Shown here: positions 33,401-46,258 of the stretch, one piece after another
How positions within the stretch are numbered: position 1 is the stretch's first letter
Layout: each line of letters opens with the position of its first letter
The notes under the pieces: generated by a model
What the model was told of the DNA's origin: nothing
Database searches by the model: none
The model's input: only the letters and a program-made list of their open reading frames with translations
Source: Liolophura sinensis
Lineage: Eukaryota > Mollusca > Polyplacophora > Chitonida > Chitonidae
Assembly (NCBI RefSeq): GCF_032854445.1
Contig: NC_088301.1
Location: forward strand, 23,284,226-23,348,225
Direction of reading: 5' to 3'
DNA length: 64,000 nt
Made by a program: the position numbers and the translations under genes

Positions 33401-34963
33401 TACTGGGCCTTCACTTTGGACAAATTAAAGTTTTCTTTTGTTGGATACACCAGATCTGGGGCATAGAAACTGGAACTGGTGTACGGTGGGTTTATTTGAA
33501 GACAGTTACCAGTTATGACATGCAGCCAGCTGCTTTCATCAACAATTAGAAAGGTAGCCCATTATTGCGACCAATTCTCCTACTTTATTTTTCAGGTCTG
33601 GGTAGCCGACTCCATAAAAATAATGAAAGCCCTGGGTATGTGATAAGACATTATTCTTTAGTTTCTGATGCAAAACTCTTTTATATCAAAGGTTAAGAAC
33701 CCATGTCAAAAACACAACCCACAAAATTTACAGCTTCTTTGTGACTTCAGTAATTTAAACTATGAATTTAAGTTTACTCCTTGCCTACTCTTTAAGGAGG
33801 GTTCTGACACTCACCATGAAGTAAGTTAATTTATTCGAACACATTAGGCCCATTTGCATATCAACATTACCCGGTAATACCGGGTGTCACTGATGTTTTT
33901 AGTCTTTTCACTGAACAATGGAGTAATTGTAAGGATAGCTGCAGATTAAAACTTAAGAGGAAGAAGAAATTGATAAGATCAACCATGTATAAGCTCAGTA
34001 ACACTGACCTAATGTAGTAAGGTATAAAGTTAGGAAGAAAGATGTGTTTCATAGTTTCATGGGAATCAGAACCAAGACTTACATTAAGGTGTAACCCCAT
34101 AACTTAAATAGCCCCACATCCTGAAATGAAAATTATACATGCCTACCTTGTCTTGCCGGTGGGGGATAGTTGCTCCTTCGATATTCTGTGCCAATAACTG
34201 GCAACTTGTTCATGTATTCTGTCATCATCTCTGGAAAATCAGATTATGAACTCTCTTACTCTGAACAATGCTCATGTTCTGTTATCAAAACTTTAGACTG
34301 GCATCAACGATCATGCATTATCCTATTCCTGAGATCTTTTTCATTCTCCCCAGCTTTCAGAATAATGTTGAAGCTAAGCTGGAAAAATGGCAAACCCATC
34401 TCAGAGCCAGTATTATAAATACTCAAAATATGACAGATTCTGAATAACCACAAAACATCGAAAGTCTGAGCAAAATACGTCAACGATGTCACAGTTTGGA
34501 CGCCTTTACTTTATTGTTATCGATTCAGGCTTAATGTAGGCAGTAAACAGTTTGATGTTAAATCAACATTCATGCCTGTTGAAACAATCATTATTGATAA
34601 CGGTATTCAGAAGTTTAATGTACACTGTAATATTGTTTATCACTTTTTGCGGTGCTATAGATAGGCCTACGCTACAAAATAAGACAAATGGCCAAATTTT
34701 TGCTATGAATTACACATGTGCCATTATTCATATATTTCCTTTCTCTAATGATAAATGCAGGGAAGAGAATCGTTTTGATCAAAATCATATGAAATTTTTT
34801 CTACTAGCAGGCACCCTAAACTTCAGTATAACGATTAGTTTTGATCATTTTTCTCTAAAATTATATACTTCTTCACTATTCACGACAAAAACAGCTGATC
34901 GGCCGACAATTCTCATCCCTCATAATGTCGAAAAGAATACAGAGATGAACATTTACCTGCCAT
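30422..34963 (-). CDS. Basic coiled-coil protein, eight exons, unit 2 copy
   Basis: Exons: 34957-34963, 34147-34230, 33178-33309, 32916-32978, 32522-32638, 32197-32271, 31697-31805, 30422-31031. All sites are GT/AG with the same phases as unit 1; the spliced frame is about 398 codons. No break is seen, so this is the best reference copy. It differs from unit 1 mainly in exon 8, where the stretch after the coiled coil reads QEAFLPVMPNTSARHHPAS in place of QEASVPVMPYASANHRQAP, while the flanking coiled coil and basic tail are almost unchanged. The exon 5 donor side reads CTAG|GTGA here (ATAG|GTGA in unit 1), both usable. Function not recognised; nuclear location is suggested by the tail. Confidence 0.75.
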
Positions 34964-35050
34964 AAACTTAAGTCTACGATTATTCAGGTGCTGGTGTCAA
35001 TCTTGACAATCGATTCCTCTGAACTGAAGTGGTAATACTTTATTGATGTC

Positions 35051-35114
35051 TGTGACATCATTTGTTAGTTACGTCATGTCCTCGTGAGCAATCCCGCCAC
35101 AAAAAGTGACGTCA
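35051..35114 (-). promoter_or_regulatory. CRE/ATF-like cluster, unit 2
   Basis: Same trio as unit 1: TGACATCA, TTACGTCA and the palindrome TGACGTCA at 35107-35114, spacing preserved. Confidence 0.6.
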
Positions 35115-35431
35115 TTTACTCGTCTGCTGAGGTTAGTCAAGTGAAGATGCACACCGATCACACTGGTCAGTCAGTAGACGAATATCTGCAGTACAGTGGC
35201 CACATGTATAACATTAACACCTTGATATTAAAAATACATGTAGATTTCTAGACTGACTTGTATATTTTTAACTTGTTACTAGTCTTGCCCATTTTGCCTC
35301 TCAAGCTCATTAGATCACTGCAACAATCGATTTTACCAAATCATTAAATATTTATGTTTGTATTATTTACAGAAGAGAAAAATCGTATTTGTAAATGCTC
35401 TGTTATCAAGTTCCTTTCGGAAGGAATGTTT

Positions 35432-35447
35432 GGCCCTGAAAAGGGCC
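35432..35447 (-). promoter_or_regulatory. Histone mRNA 3' stem-loop, unit 2 H2A
   Basis: Minus strand GGCCCTTTTCAGGGCC, 29 nt after the stop, identical to units 1 and 3. Confidence 0.92.
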
Positions 35448-35476
35448 TTTGGATTGTGTCACTTGGAAACAGCGAC

Positions 35477-35854
35477 TCACTGAGATTTCTTGGACTTCTT
35501 GGGCAGAAGAACAGACTGGATGTTTGGCAGAACTCCTCCTTTGGCAATGGCCACTCCGGACAGCAGCCTGTTCAACTCCTCGTCGTTACGAACGGCCAGC
35601 AGCAGATGACGAGGGATGATGGTCCTCCTTTTGTTGTCTCGGGCAGCGTTTCCAGCCAGCTCCAACACCTCAGCGGTCAAGTATTCCATCACAGCGGCCA
35701 GGTAAACGGGAGCTCCGGCACCGACACGGTTAGAGTAGTTTCCCTTTCTCAGAAATCTGTGGATACGGCCTACAGGAAACTGTAACCCAGCCCTTGATGA
35801 GCGGGTTTGGCTCTTGCCACTCTTCGCCTTTCCTCCTTTACCACGTCCAGACAT
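35477..35854 (-). CDS. Histone H2A variant, unit 2 copy
   Basis: 125 codons. Same variant residues as unit 1 (S40, N41, T77, L84, K104, C-terminal SQ), with R95. Nucleotide differences from unit 1 are few and mostly silent. Complete, with TATA (35934-35943) and stem-loop. Confidence 0.93.
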   Translation of the reverse strand: MSGRGKGGKAKSGKSQTRSSRAGLQFPVGRIHRFLRKGNYSNRVGAGAPVYLAAVMEYLTAEVLELAGNAARDNKRRTIIPRHLLLAVRNDEELNRLLSGVAIAKGGVLPNIQSVLLPKKSKKSQ

Positions 35855-35862
35855 CTTCAGTT

Positions 35863-35880
35863 GTATATATATATATATAT
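35863..35880. repeat. (TA)n microsatellite in H2A 5' UTR, unit 2
   Basis: About 9 TA units, half the length of unit 1. Confidence 0.85.
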
Positions 35881-35933
35881 GCGTTGTCCCTTGTTCAATG
35901 TGAGTACGAATGATGCAAGAAGTCTGTACATGG

Positions 35934-35943
35934 CCTTATATAC
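35934..35943 (-). promoter_or_regulatory. TATA box of H2A, unit 2
   Basis: Minus strand GTATATAAGG, about 80 bp upstream of the ATG; shorter spacing than unit 1 because the TA tract is shorter. Confidence 0.7.
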
Positions 35944-38150
35944 TCCCTGTGGGGATTCTGCTATTTTTAGATACATTTTTTTGGCAATCATTTCAACCAA
36001 CCAGCAGAGGGTAAAATTGTCACACCAGCCAATTAGAGGTAGATAAAATGTTTTCTATTAGGTTCGCGCTTTCGTATTTTTTCTTGACGCTGCCCCATTC
36101 ATATAAATCGCTGCAGTGGATAGCTGTCTACCTATAGGAGATTATTTATCTTCGATACGGAACCAGACTCCAAATCAATCTCAGCAATTATTTACATGTA
36201 TATTAACTCTCTGTGGGCGTCATGCTGAGATCACGTCCTCGACAAAGCCCTCCAGAAACTTAAAATAAAAGCTATATTTAACTTAAAGCATATGTAGACC
36301 TAATTTATAGATGACAGTTACAACTGAGAATGCATGGGGAATATTTAAAAGAATAGTATAGGCCTACGTATAATATATAAGGATGACATCAGAAGAAAGG
36401 CCATCAACGCCTACCTGATTAAGTTGTTTGTTTAAGAAAGGACCCTGACGAGTTAAGCTTATACACGGTAGCGTCCTGAGAGCAAACACTTCCGGGTGAA
36501 TATCATATTTTCTACTTTCTGTATATGGATGCACTTTTTCATTTCAAGTATGTAGGCCTATACATGTAGGTTACATATCAAGTACTGAGTGAAGGCTACT
36601 TATACTTAATTATATGTGGAACTATTTTCAAACCAAAAAGATTTTCGTCATGCCACTTGCAACGGCTCACAAAATGAGAAGCCATGGGATCAAACTTTTC
36701 AATGTCTATAAATCCTCTCACTTGTAGAGAGTGTATAGCTCAATGAAAAAAATAAAACAATCTTGGACTTATTTTCTGGGACAATTTTCCAGGGTCGTAC
36801 TTCCAGGACCGATGTAAAACTTCATATTTACAATCATATATAGCTTACTTTTCTTTAAATATTAATCGAGTTCACTTTTCAAGTCTGTTGCTATCGGAAA
36901 GATATAGACATACAATGAAAATATAAACACGCAAAACGTTTTAACTGACTTTCAATATTAGCCCTTTTTGATCGAGTTGTCACGCGCAGTTGAGGCTATC
37001 AGCTTTTTATATGGCGAGCATGGTTTGCGTTGTAGCGCGGACCGAATAGAAAGCAGAAATGTTGCTTTTCATTGGAGGATATGTTTTCACGTGCCCACCA
37101 TCCTTGAATCATAACCACACTCTACAGCTTTAGACTGGGAGCTTGGGGACTGAAAAAATGTGTGTAAATTAAAGCTAGTCACTATATAGAATAGAATAAA
37201 AAAATGAATAAATTAGAAGACACCGACCATTACGAGAGACCGATCATTCGATTTTATGGGTATTTCTACAATATAAATTTACTAGTATCTTTCTCTCATG
37301 CTCCTAAAATATCAGAAATTGACAAGTATGTAAAAAAAAAACAAGAACAAAAAAAAACAACAACAACAAAAAAATAGCTATTAAATTGGCTGAAATATTA
37401 TGTTTCTAGGTCATGCTAGAAAAGATTGTGTCACTATAACAAAGTATTAGACAACACCCTGTCTCATTATATTCATAAAATCATTGTGTTGCAATAACAT
37501 GCAAAACAAGTATGTCACATATAACATAATGGTACAGTAGAAAGAACATTATCTGTTCTGCCATCATTCAGAAAATATGCATTCTGCAAAATTCACACAA
37601 TAGAGAGTAATATTCGTTCATATACTATTTTCAGCTACCTGACTTAAATCTTTGATACAAAAAATATATTATTCAAATTTTAGTCACATTTAGCGCGATT
37701 TATATTGTCATTTGTTCTAAGTGAAATAGATAATTTGTATACAGTGTTCCTTTTAAGGCATAATCACATTTCTTATTAATAATTACATTCTAATTACAGA
37801 GCACAACCAACATATAAAAAGAGCTTGAATTTCACCAGAAGATATGCAATATCTGTATTTTTCTATATCCTTTGTAGGTGTTTGATATATATTAAAACAC
37901 CTATACTAAATAACAGACCAAGTAAAATAATGACTCCAGAAAATCAAATGAAATGAAATCAAAGAAATAGAAGTCAAATCGGTCTGGCCATTCCACATAA
38001 CTTGGGCACCAGAACGGAAACAAATTGTTTGAAGCATACAATTAAATGCATGTATCATCAAACGTTATAGGACGCATTTTCAAACACAGAAACAAGTGAA
38101 GAACAGGGACTGTTACTGCTCTATAGCCTGTGGGCTCAAGGTCGACAAAT
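35944..38150. other. Spacer between H2A and DUF229 gene, unit 2
   Basis: Counterpart of 16311-18540. It lacks a ~15 bp block near 37030 that units 1 and 3 both have. A/C-rich simple sequence near 37330-37375 is longer than in unit 1. No gene. Confidence 0.5.
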
Positions 38151-39215
38151 ACCTTTCTACCCGCCTTGTAACTTAACTTCAGGGGGAACAGCTCTCCCAT
38201 CCACATGGTAGAGGGGGGAGGGGGGGGGGGTAACTTCAGAAGGCATATTACTTTGCTCGCATTTAATAAAATATCAATTAACATATAGTTGTTTACAAAT
38301 TTTTATACCAATCTTATGGCAACTTGACAGAAAATTGTAAGTTTTAATATATTATTAGACGGTTAAAAAGTATTCCCTTCTTAAGCGGGAGACCTGGAGT
38401 CAGATCAGGCAAATGACTTGGGAAATTTTGGTAAATTCTTCTTGGCACTGAAGGGATAGGGCACGTACAGAATTGTCTGTATACTTCGAACCTGTGGTGT
38501 CTTGTGAATGGTGTAGTGTTGCAGTACTCTATATTATACGTCACATATACGATCTTTTACAAGAAGATGGCGTAGAAATGGTGTAATGTTAAAAGTGATA
38601 TTCAACATCACGCAAACAAACATGAAAGGGAAAGCTCGCGCAGTGTTCATCTTTCTCCAATTTATAATTGGTAATCTGGTCAAAAGTGTTTGTGGAATAA
38701 GCCACAGGCCTGATGCCTGGATAACGGTAATTAGAAGACACGGACTTATTTCAAAAGGCACTCAGTAACCTTGATAATCTACCCATGTTATTTAAGTTTA
38801 TACTAAAACATGAATTAAAATTAAGACGAATGAAATATTAATGTCAACAATTTGTATTTATTACCGCAAATAATATATCCAGCAATGTACCATTTAGACT
38901 AAAAAACGAAAGGTGAAGAATATCATGCAAACAAGTCTTCACATTATCAAACTTCATATGGCAAAATATATATTGACAGAGGAGAAACGCATAACTGTAC
39001 ATGTAAATGAAGACCAAAACTTGAACAAGTATCCAGCATATTGTGAACAGTAAGCTGCATTAATGACGGCAATAACTTCTGTGTAATGTGGATATACTAC
39101 ATATCTTGCCGTTGACGACTCAATAAAGGAATAGTTTATCGGAAGTCAGTCAGAAGATACGATTACAACACTGCAGGTTGAAACGTTTAACTACATTGAT
39201 AACGCAAAGCCTTGT
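38150..39215. repeat. Paralogous segment B, unit 2 (3' of DUF229 gene)
   Basis: Near-identical to unit 1 (18540-19511) and less so to unit 3 (60905-61990). Distant paralogue of segment A. Confidence 0.65.
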
Positions 39216-39226
39216 AACAGACTATA

Positions 39227-39740
<514 letters not shown>

Positions 39741-39885
39741 TTAGGCAGCTCGATGACACAAGAGGTTTATACATTAGGTTTTGTTGTAGATTTAAGTCAT
39801 CTGGTATAGAACAATAAACCTTATTTTGTGATCAACCAAAAACAATTATCTTAACAAATCTCCAAAATATAACATAAAAATGTCT

Positions 39886-41733
39886 TTACTGGAGAGGCTC
39901 TCTGCAATAACAAAACTTTTTCAGATTTGCGTTGTTGATACAATATGATTGCTGCCCGTACTTGTTTATACGGCTCATCTCCCCTGTCAATTTAAAAATG
40001 TCTTTGGATTCGACCTGGCGAACTGTTGCTTCGAATAGCCCATCACCAGGCACAGATGAGAACATGATCTGATAATGAGTCAAGGTTTTATTCTCTTTGT
40101 TTTTCAGATAAGAACTGACTGAAAATCGCCAGGCTCTGTTGACGGCCTTTAAATGTAGAATCGCGCACTTAGTGCTATTGGTGATACGGTTCAAGTGTTC
40201 TATACACCACTTGGCTGCAGAAATGACAGTTTTGTCCTGGGCGTGGACTTCCACCTGTGATTGACAGGTGCACCAGTGAGGAGCAATCTCTGCCTCATCG
40301 CACGTCCTGCTTAGTGGAATCTTTCTGAACAAACTGAACCCCCGTCGACCCTTCTGGAGGTCCGAAGCGCCATCAAACCTCCTTGAGGCTATGTCCTTAA
40401 GAGTATAATAAATATCAAAGGGAGTAGTAAGTCTGTGAGCATTGATATGTACGTTGTTTGTTATCTGGGGGTATCTGGACTTGAACCAAGGTGGTAAATA
40501 TAACAGCAGCATCGGCAGCCGTTCTTCCATCTTTCCAACATAAGTATTACGTAAGGCGCCCCAGCGCATTCCGTGATCGCCGAAGAAGAACAAAATGGTA
40601 TTGTTCAAAATACCTTTGCGTTTCAGGTTTTGGAAGAATTCCAGATAAATATAATCAACCCTACCGACATGATTGACATTATTATGACTCATTCTGGTTA
40701 GAAAGGTATAAGCAAAGAGGGAATTGTCCTGTTTTAAGTCAAGAACATCGGACAGATAGCTCAGGACTATGCCTGTCTCTGCGCGGCCCGCGAAACACCC
40801 ATACTTATTCCACAGACCGCCATTTTTGCTCATGGCTAAACTGAAAGGTCTTAGATAGTAATCAGTGGGCTGTTTAGGAAAACCGGGCTTAAGGTAGTTA
40901 AACGTGGCAATTTGTGGGTGGTCTTCAGCCAAAAGTGTAAGATATCCGGCTTTGGAGAATTCCTTCCACATGTATTCATATTTCTCCACATGTATTTTCT
41001 TTCCACTAGACGGTACTTCATGCACAAACTTGCCAGTAAGTAGCGGCACCACGTTGACAAAAGTGTTATCGGCGACTTTGTTGTAGCCATGGAATTCAAC
41101 ACTTCCAAGCGTCTCGGTCAAAAAGTGATATGTTTTGTTCAGTTGTCTAATCATATTGAGCCTTGACATGGAGTCCACCCCAACTAATAGGACGTTTGGC
41201 GGTGGTTGGGAATCGATCACCGGTGCTGACACCACGGTGCGGTTTTCTTCAGAAACGTTCTTGGGGACAGCAAACGCGTAACAATTTTTATAAATTTCCT
41301 TATTTGTCTGATTGTAACAGCTTACCGACAAAAAATCATCTGATACTTTGAAATCCTTTTCAAATTTAACAGGTTTTGAAATAATGAAACCGTTGTCTGA
41401 GTTCGGTCTTCGCTTGATGACGGAGAACGAACAATAGCTGATGTTGTACGACAAGTCGAGTGATTTATTGATTCTAAGCCACCGTCCGTCTTGGAAGGTG
41501 AATGACACATGATGCTTGTCACAGCGTAAATCTGGTAAATGTTTGATAAATTTCACGATGGACTCGTCGTATGGATGCAGTGCAGGAATTATACAGTCGG
41601 GTTTGCGCACTTGATATCTCTGATCACGGACCCAGTGTGTGAGAGGTGATATGACCAGCATCGTTGAAGACAACCAGTAAAGCATCACTACAGCGAAGAC
41701 AAGGAAACTCAGGAAAACAAGCCGTTTTTTCAT
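39886..41733 (-). CDS. DUF229 family type II membrane protein (alkaline-phosphatase/sulfatase fold), complete
   Basis: 615 codons from ATG 41731-41733. The exon is preceded by a good acceptor (pyrimidine tract then CAG at 41778-41780), so a 5' exon exists upstream; the frame is open for 14 codons before this ATG, but the hydrophobic start fits a signal anchor. Residues 5-24 form the anchor; the rest is lumenal or extracellular, with about nine N-glycosylation sequons (N89, N97, N141, N159, N164, N199, N377, N519, N548). Family motifs: VLLVGVDSMSRLNM (181-194, with the candidate active-site D187/S188), DHPQIATFNY, QPTDYYLRPF, FFGDHGMRWG (metal-binding D386/H387), EERLP (403-407), and the Cys pair region RTCDEAEIAPHWCTC. 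The substrate of DUF229 proteins is unknown. The only whole copy here. Confidence 0.92.
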   Translation of the reverse strand: MKKRLVFLSFLVFAVVMLYWLSSTMLVISPLTHWVRDQRYQVRKPDCIIPALHPYDESIVKFIKHLPDLRCDKHHVSFTFQDGRWLRINKSLDLSYNISYCSFSVIKRRPNSDNGFIISKPVKFEKDFKVSDDFLSVSCYNQTNKEIYKNCYAFAVPKNVSEENRTVVSAPVIDSQPPPNVLLVGVDSMSRLNMIRQLNKTYHFLTETLGSVEFHGYNKVADNTFVNVVPLLTGKFVHEVPSSGKKIHVEKYEYMWKEFSKAGYLTLLAEDHPQIATFNYLKPGFPKQPTDYYLRPFSLAMSKNGGLWNKYGCFAGRAETGIVLSYLSDVLDLKQDNSLFAYTFLTRMSHNNVNHVGRVDYIYLEFFQNLKRKGILNNTILFFFGDHGMRWGALRNTYVGKMEERLPMLLLYLPPWFKSRYPQITNNVHINAHRLTTPFDIYYTLKDIASRRFDGASDLQKGRRGFSLFRKIPLSRTCDEAEIAPHWCTCQSQVEVHAQDKTVISAAKWCIEHLNRITNSTKCAILHLKAVNRAWRFSVSSYLKNKENKTLTHYQIMFSSVPGDGLFEATVRQVESKDIFKLTGEMSRINKYGQQSYCINNANLKKFCYCREPLQ

Positions 41734-41817
41734 GGTTAAGCTTCCCACTTCACATCCATCCACCGGTCGTATGGATCCTGAAGAAGAAGAAAAAAATGTG
41801 TACACCCGACTGATTCG

Positions 41818-42170
41818 ATGTCCTAATAGTTAGAGCGGTAGAGTCGAGAGACTTAGTGATCAAACCTGGGTTATACGAAACTCTTTAAAACTGTAGTTGT
41901 TACTGCCTCGCTTGGCGCTCAGCACTAAGAGGTCAGAGCAAGGAAACACGAGTAGTTGGCCTGGTGACAGTATAATTAGACTTGGTGGAGTGTCATGCCT
42001 GGTGTGTGCCATAAGCAGATACAAGTACACACAATTCTAGTCGTCATATGACTGAAAAATTGTTAATTGTTGAGGTCGCATGTTCGAATACAGCTTTTGC
42101 TGTCGTGGCTGCGACTTTAGTCAGGTTTATCAGGAGCCTTGCCACTCCGGTCACACACCACCCCTTCCAT
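41818..42170 (+). mobile_element. SINE B, unit 2, in 5' intron of DUF229 gene
   Basis: Counterpart of 19740-20140, with the same start and end. Confidence 0.7.
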
Positions 42171-43014
42171 TCAATAAAAGGACCATTGTCGTAAAAGACA
42201 AATCCTTGAGTATATCTTAAACACCAGATTAAATAAATCAATAAATCTAGAATATATATTGCCATAAAAGAGAGAAAAGGTATATAGATGGTCAATTATT
42301 CTCGCAATGAACAAGTGTATTCATGCAACGGCTTTAAAGATGAAGCGCTAATTTGTGTATACTTGAATCTGGTTTCAAATGACATACTTTACTTAATATA
42401 TATTTTACACTTGAATGTTAACTGTGCTCATTGCAGTTTCATGAAAGGCTGTTTCATCTCACCTTCAGAATGCATTGATTTTTGTTCGAGAAATCAGAGT
42501 TTTTCAAACAGAGTAACTGTTTTAAAAACTTGGTTTTCTGTGATGTGTCAGATGACAACTATACTGTTTTTACCTTGTCTTTTCCTTTATAGTTTTCAAA
42601 TATCCATTTTATCGTATATATCATTTCAAATGAGGTATATGTATATATTTCATTTCACATCGTATATACATGCATGGGAGGGGTATGACATTAATTCACG
42701 GTGGACTATCTTGTGTCATTTTGCTGTTCTGTCACCAAACCCGACCAGACAAACAAAACGTGGAGTCTGCGAATGGTTAGCTTGTGTTGTGTAGGTTATA
42801 AAAACAGGCATGGCGTGCTAGCCAAAAGGGCTGAAATGTGGCCTCGCCCAGTTATTTACATCCTTTATAACAGTCGTTATGCTAAGGTACCAGGAGCCAG
42901 TAGTTCAGAAGTGTATATAAGTTAACCCAGACTTGAATCTTAATACCAGCCTCATTCCAATACACAGTAAATAATATTTTAGTCTGTAGTTTTAATACCG
43001 GGATTAGGCTCTAA
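42171..43014. other. Unassigned, unit 2
   Basis: AT-rich counterpart of 20141-20925. It may hold the untranslated first exon(s) of the DUF229 gene, but I cannot place a donor or promoter. Confidence 0.35.
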
Positions 43015-43670
43015 TACACTTTTGAATAACTGGGCCCTGGACGGCCGAGGGGATAATATCACATTTACTACACTGTATCCAGTTATCACACAAGACACAC
43101 AGGTGCGGGTTCAAACTTTGCACAGTCCTCCGCAATCACTGTTGCTTTTAGGCCTTGTTGACGGTATCCGATCAACGAGACTCGTTGGCCGTTTGTGCAG
43201 GCCAACGTTCATGGAAGACAACTTGTCGTCGAACTATTTGAAGATTTAAAAAGCGGATTTCACTCTATACCAAGTCTACAGTTTTATACTTAGCCCAAAA
43301 ATTAATGCCAAACAGTGTATTAAATATGAACTAAGTGTGCCGCTGTTATACTTTAGACTTTGGCTAACTGTATTGGCTGCTGAATTTGGCTAAAGTCTTA
43401 ATTATACAGTTTGACTTAATACCAGCTAATACGCTTTCGAACAAGTGGACCCAGCAATATGGTGTACATATCTATATGGGTCCAGTTGTTCGACAGAGTA
43501 ATAGCTAATACTTTATATTTAAAATTTTAGCTAAACTCAGAACCCAATGCAATTATCCAAAGTCAGAGTATAACGGCAGCAGGTGTAGTCTGGGATAAGT
43601 TCAACACTGAAGACTTGGCTTAATCTGGTATTAAATCTTATAACAGTTTTGAACAAGCGGGTCCTGTATG
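43015..43670. repeat. Nested inverted repeats / MITE-like cluster, unit 2
   Basis: Same arrangement as 20925-21550, including 'GGGTCCAGTTGTTCGACAGA' and its inverted partner. Confidence 0.55.
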
Positions 43671-43834
43671 TGTGGGATACTTAGTCAGGGGCTTACGAAA
43701 GGTCACTGGTTTCTTCCAACCATGCATGCATGAAACTATCCGCTATCATTTATATGTTTCTTTTAAGTCCATAAATTAAATTTATTCAGATGGCGAGGAG
43801 TCATTAAATAGATGTGTGTACATATATGTCTTAG

Positions 43835-44020
43835 TGTGACAGGGCGAGTCCAAAGTGCCGCCGCCACTGATTTATCGTGCTGAAAATACCAGACATGGTC
43901 CCCCACCCAGTCAGATTATACTGACGCCGGGGCCAATCAGAAGTTTCCTTGCCCTAAAACCTCTCAGTGCTGAGCGCTAAGCGAGGCAGCAGCAAGTACC
44001 ATTTTTAAAGTCTTTGGTGC
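43835..44020 (-). mobile_element. SINE B, inverted copy, unit 2
   Basis: Counterpart of 21715-21900. Confidence 0.7.
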
Positions 44021-44987
44021 ATGCTTTGTGTGTCTTGGTAATGCGTTTCTCTGAAAGTATACTTTATACATACACTGGAATACTGTGTGATATTTATAGC
44101 ACATTTGTCATTAAATTCTAATTACAGTGGTAGTATTCAGGGCAGAATGGACGGAGGGAAGGACAGACGGACAGACGGAGTTTAAACGTATATAGCCCCC
44201 TTCCCCCGTACCAGTCAGGAAGTAGTTGATACATTTCACAAATCCTGACATGTCAAACCTATACACTCCACCAATTCTAACAGCGTAAACTTGAACAGAA
44301 TTACGATCACCCCGGACAGTCATGGGAGTATAAAGTGTTTGCTGTCTGTGTTTGCTGTCTTTTTATTGCTTCTATAACAGTAAATTTCGTGTACTCCGTT
44401 GCCTAATTATTCTTGAGTATATATGCTTTTCTTCTATTGCTCCTACAGTATACTGTTTGCTCTCCGTGGCGTGATATATACCTGTCTAATATGTCAAACT
44501 TTATTAATTCTTTAACGATAAAAGTGAAGGTTTGAACTGTTACAAGGAAGTTGCGTTTTCCAAATAAGGGGGGACGGGACCCTATAGTTCAACACATTAC
44601 CGGTATGTGCTCTCCTTTATGCAGAGTTTGGATCAATTCTGCCCTCAAAGCGAAGTGGTCATGTTCAGTGTTTACCGTAGCGAGGAATCGTGAGGACGCT
44701 TCATATAGACATTTCTGTTATCTGTATACAGCGTGTGTACTGAAGCAACGCAATATCGTGACCCGCTCGTTCTCAGAGTATATCCCGTATATGAATGATG
44801 TGTTAACTCGGAATGCTTTAAGGTTTATGATTAATTTTTTTGAATGATTAATTTCTTAAATCTTACACGTACAGATCTGTGTGCAAAATTTAAAAAAAAA
44901 GGAAACCATTTAACAGATCTCTGTGTTGGCAAGGATTGAATGCTTGGGGTTTACCGCCGTACATAACAATTTTTCAGTCATATGAGG

Positions 44988-45130
44988 ACGAGTGCTGAAG
45001 CCACTGAAGTATCATCAGTCACATTATACTGACACCGGGCCAAGCAGTCCTGTTTCCTTGCTCTAACCTCTTACTGCCGAGAGCAAGGCGAAGGCAGCAA
45101 CAAGTACCATTTTTAAAGACGTTTTATCAT
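44988..45130 (-). mobile_element. SINE B, second inverted copy, unit 2
   Basis: Counterpart of 22868-23030. Confidence 0.7.
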
Positions 45131-45164
45131 GTTTGTATGTGGGTAACACATTTCTGTGTTGAAT

Positions 45165-45210
45165 GAAACAACACAAGTTGTTGTGTTAGAGTTCAACACA
45201 TATGATTTTT
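45165..45210. repeat. Short perfect-stem hairpin, unit 2
   Basis: Counterpart of 23045-23090; the loop 'GTTG' replaces 'GTCG' and the stem is kept. Confidence 0.5.
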
Positions 45211-46020
45211 GTGTATCCACTAGATTCAATAGAGTTATAGCATTACAAAATAGCGAATCATTGTGTAAACAGGTAATTCAATGGTGACATGACAAACTTC
45301 GACAAAGCCACATTTGTCAGATCTTCCAAAGGTCTTCTAGTGACAGTAAAACAGTTTCTGAGACAAAAACATACATTCCTCAGATATCCAAAAGGGCTTA
45401 GCATTTCAGCATTTCTTAGCATTTTCACCTCACATTTCAGAATGGCTGCATCAAATTTGTGGTGTTATTAAGGTGCACACGTAACAGAAGGGAAACATAA
45501 CAGTACAAGATAACCAGAACAATTAATTTCAGTCATTTACATGCACAGAGCTGTTTTACCCAGATTTATGTATATATATGAAAAATATGAAAAAAAATAA
45601 AAACGCCTTCTCAACTTTTTACATTCTGTTATATCCCAACTGCAGTTTCAAACTTCATGTTACATGTATTTTCAAGGAATATGAATATGAATGTCCACAG
45701 GGATCTTTACATAGCATATGTGTTACCAGTAACTAAGGAACATGTTACGTACATGTCAAAACAGGCAGTGGTTTAGTTACATGGCATAATACATGGATAA
45801 ATTGTTGCTGGGAACAAGTTCGTAATTTATAAAGCTGTTAAGTAGCGAACAATAGAAAAATCAGTACTTAATAGTGTCTAATATGACGTAATCATATGAG
45901 AGTGCTGTATATGTTGTATTCATTGACCAGAAATAGACCAGAGGAACGGTCCGTGGCCTATGTTGGTAAAAATCGCTTGTCTTCCAATTGCTAGAACACA
46001 CGTTTTATGGCCAGGGAATT

Positions 46021-46258
46021 TGCCCCCCCCCCCCCTCCCCCCACGCCTACAACTAATTTTTCAGTATTTATGGGTCCCTCTTGGCGTCTTGGCGTTTATA
46101 CAGCCGTTGAAGACCACACTTGTCTGGCACGCTTACTTGCGCCTTCCACGTGAGAAAGTTAATGTCAGTAACTTATCAAAGGTCAGTGGTTTACGCCGAA
46201 CACCCTGAGTTCCTCCACCCATAGAACTCACCGCTAAGGTATAGGTGAAACACTGGTG
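46021..46258. other. ~235 bp present in unit 2, absent in unit 1
   Basis: Begins with a poly-C run inside '...CAGGGAATTTG' and ends before 'TCATGGACATTTC'; unit 1 joins these directly. It contains a 'GGTTTACGCCGAACACCCTG' type SINE fragment, so it is either an insertion in unit 2 or a deletion within a SINE in unit 1. Confidence 0.6.
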
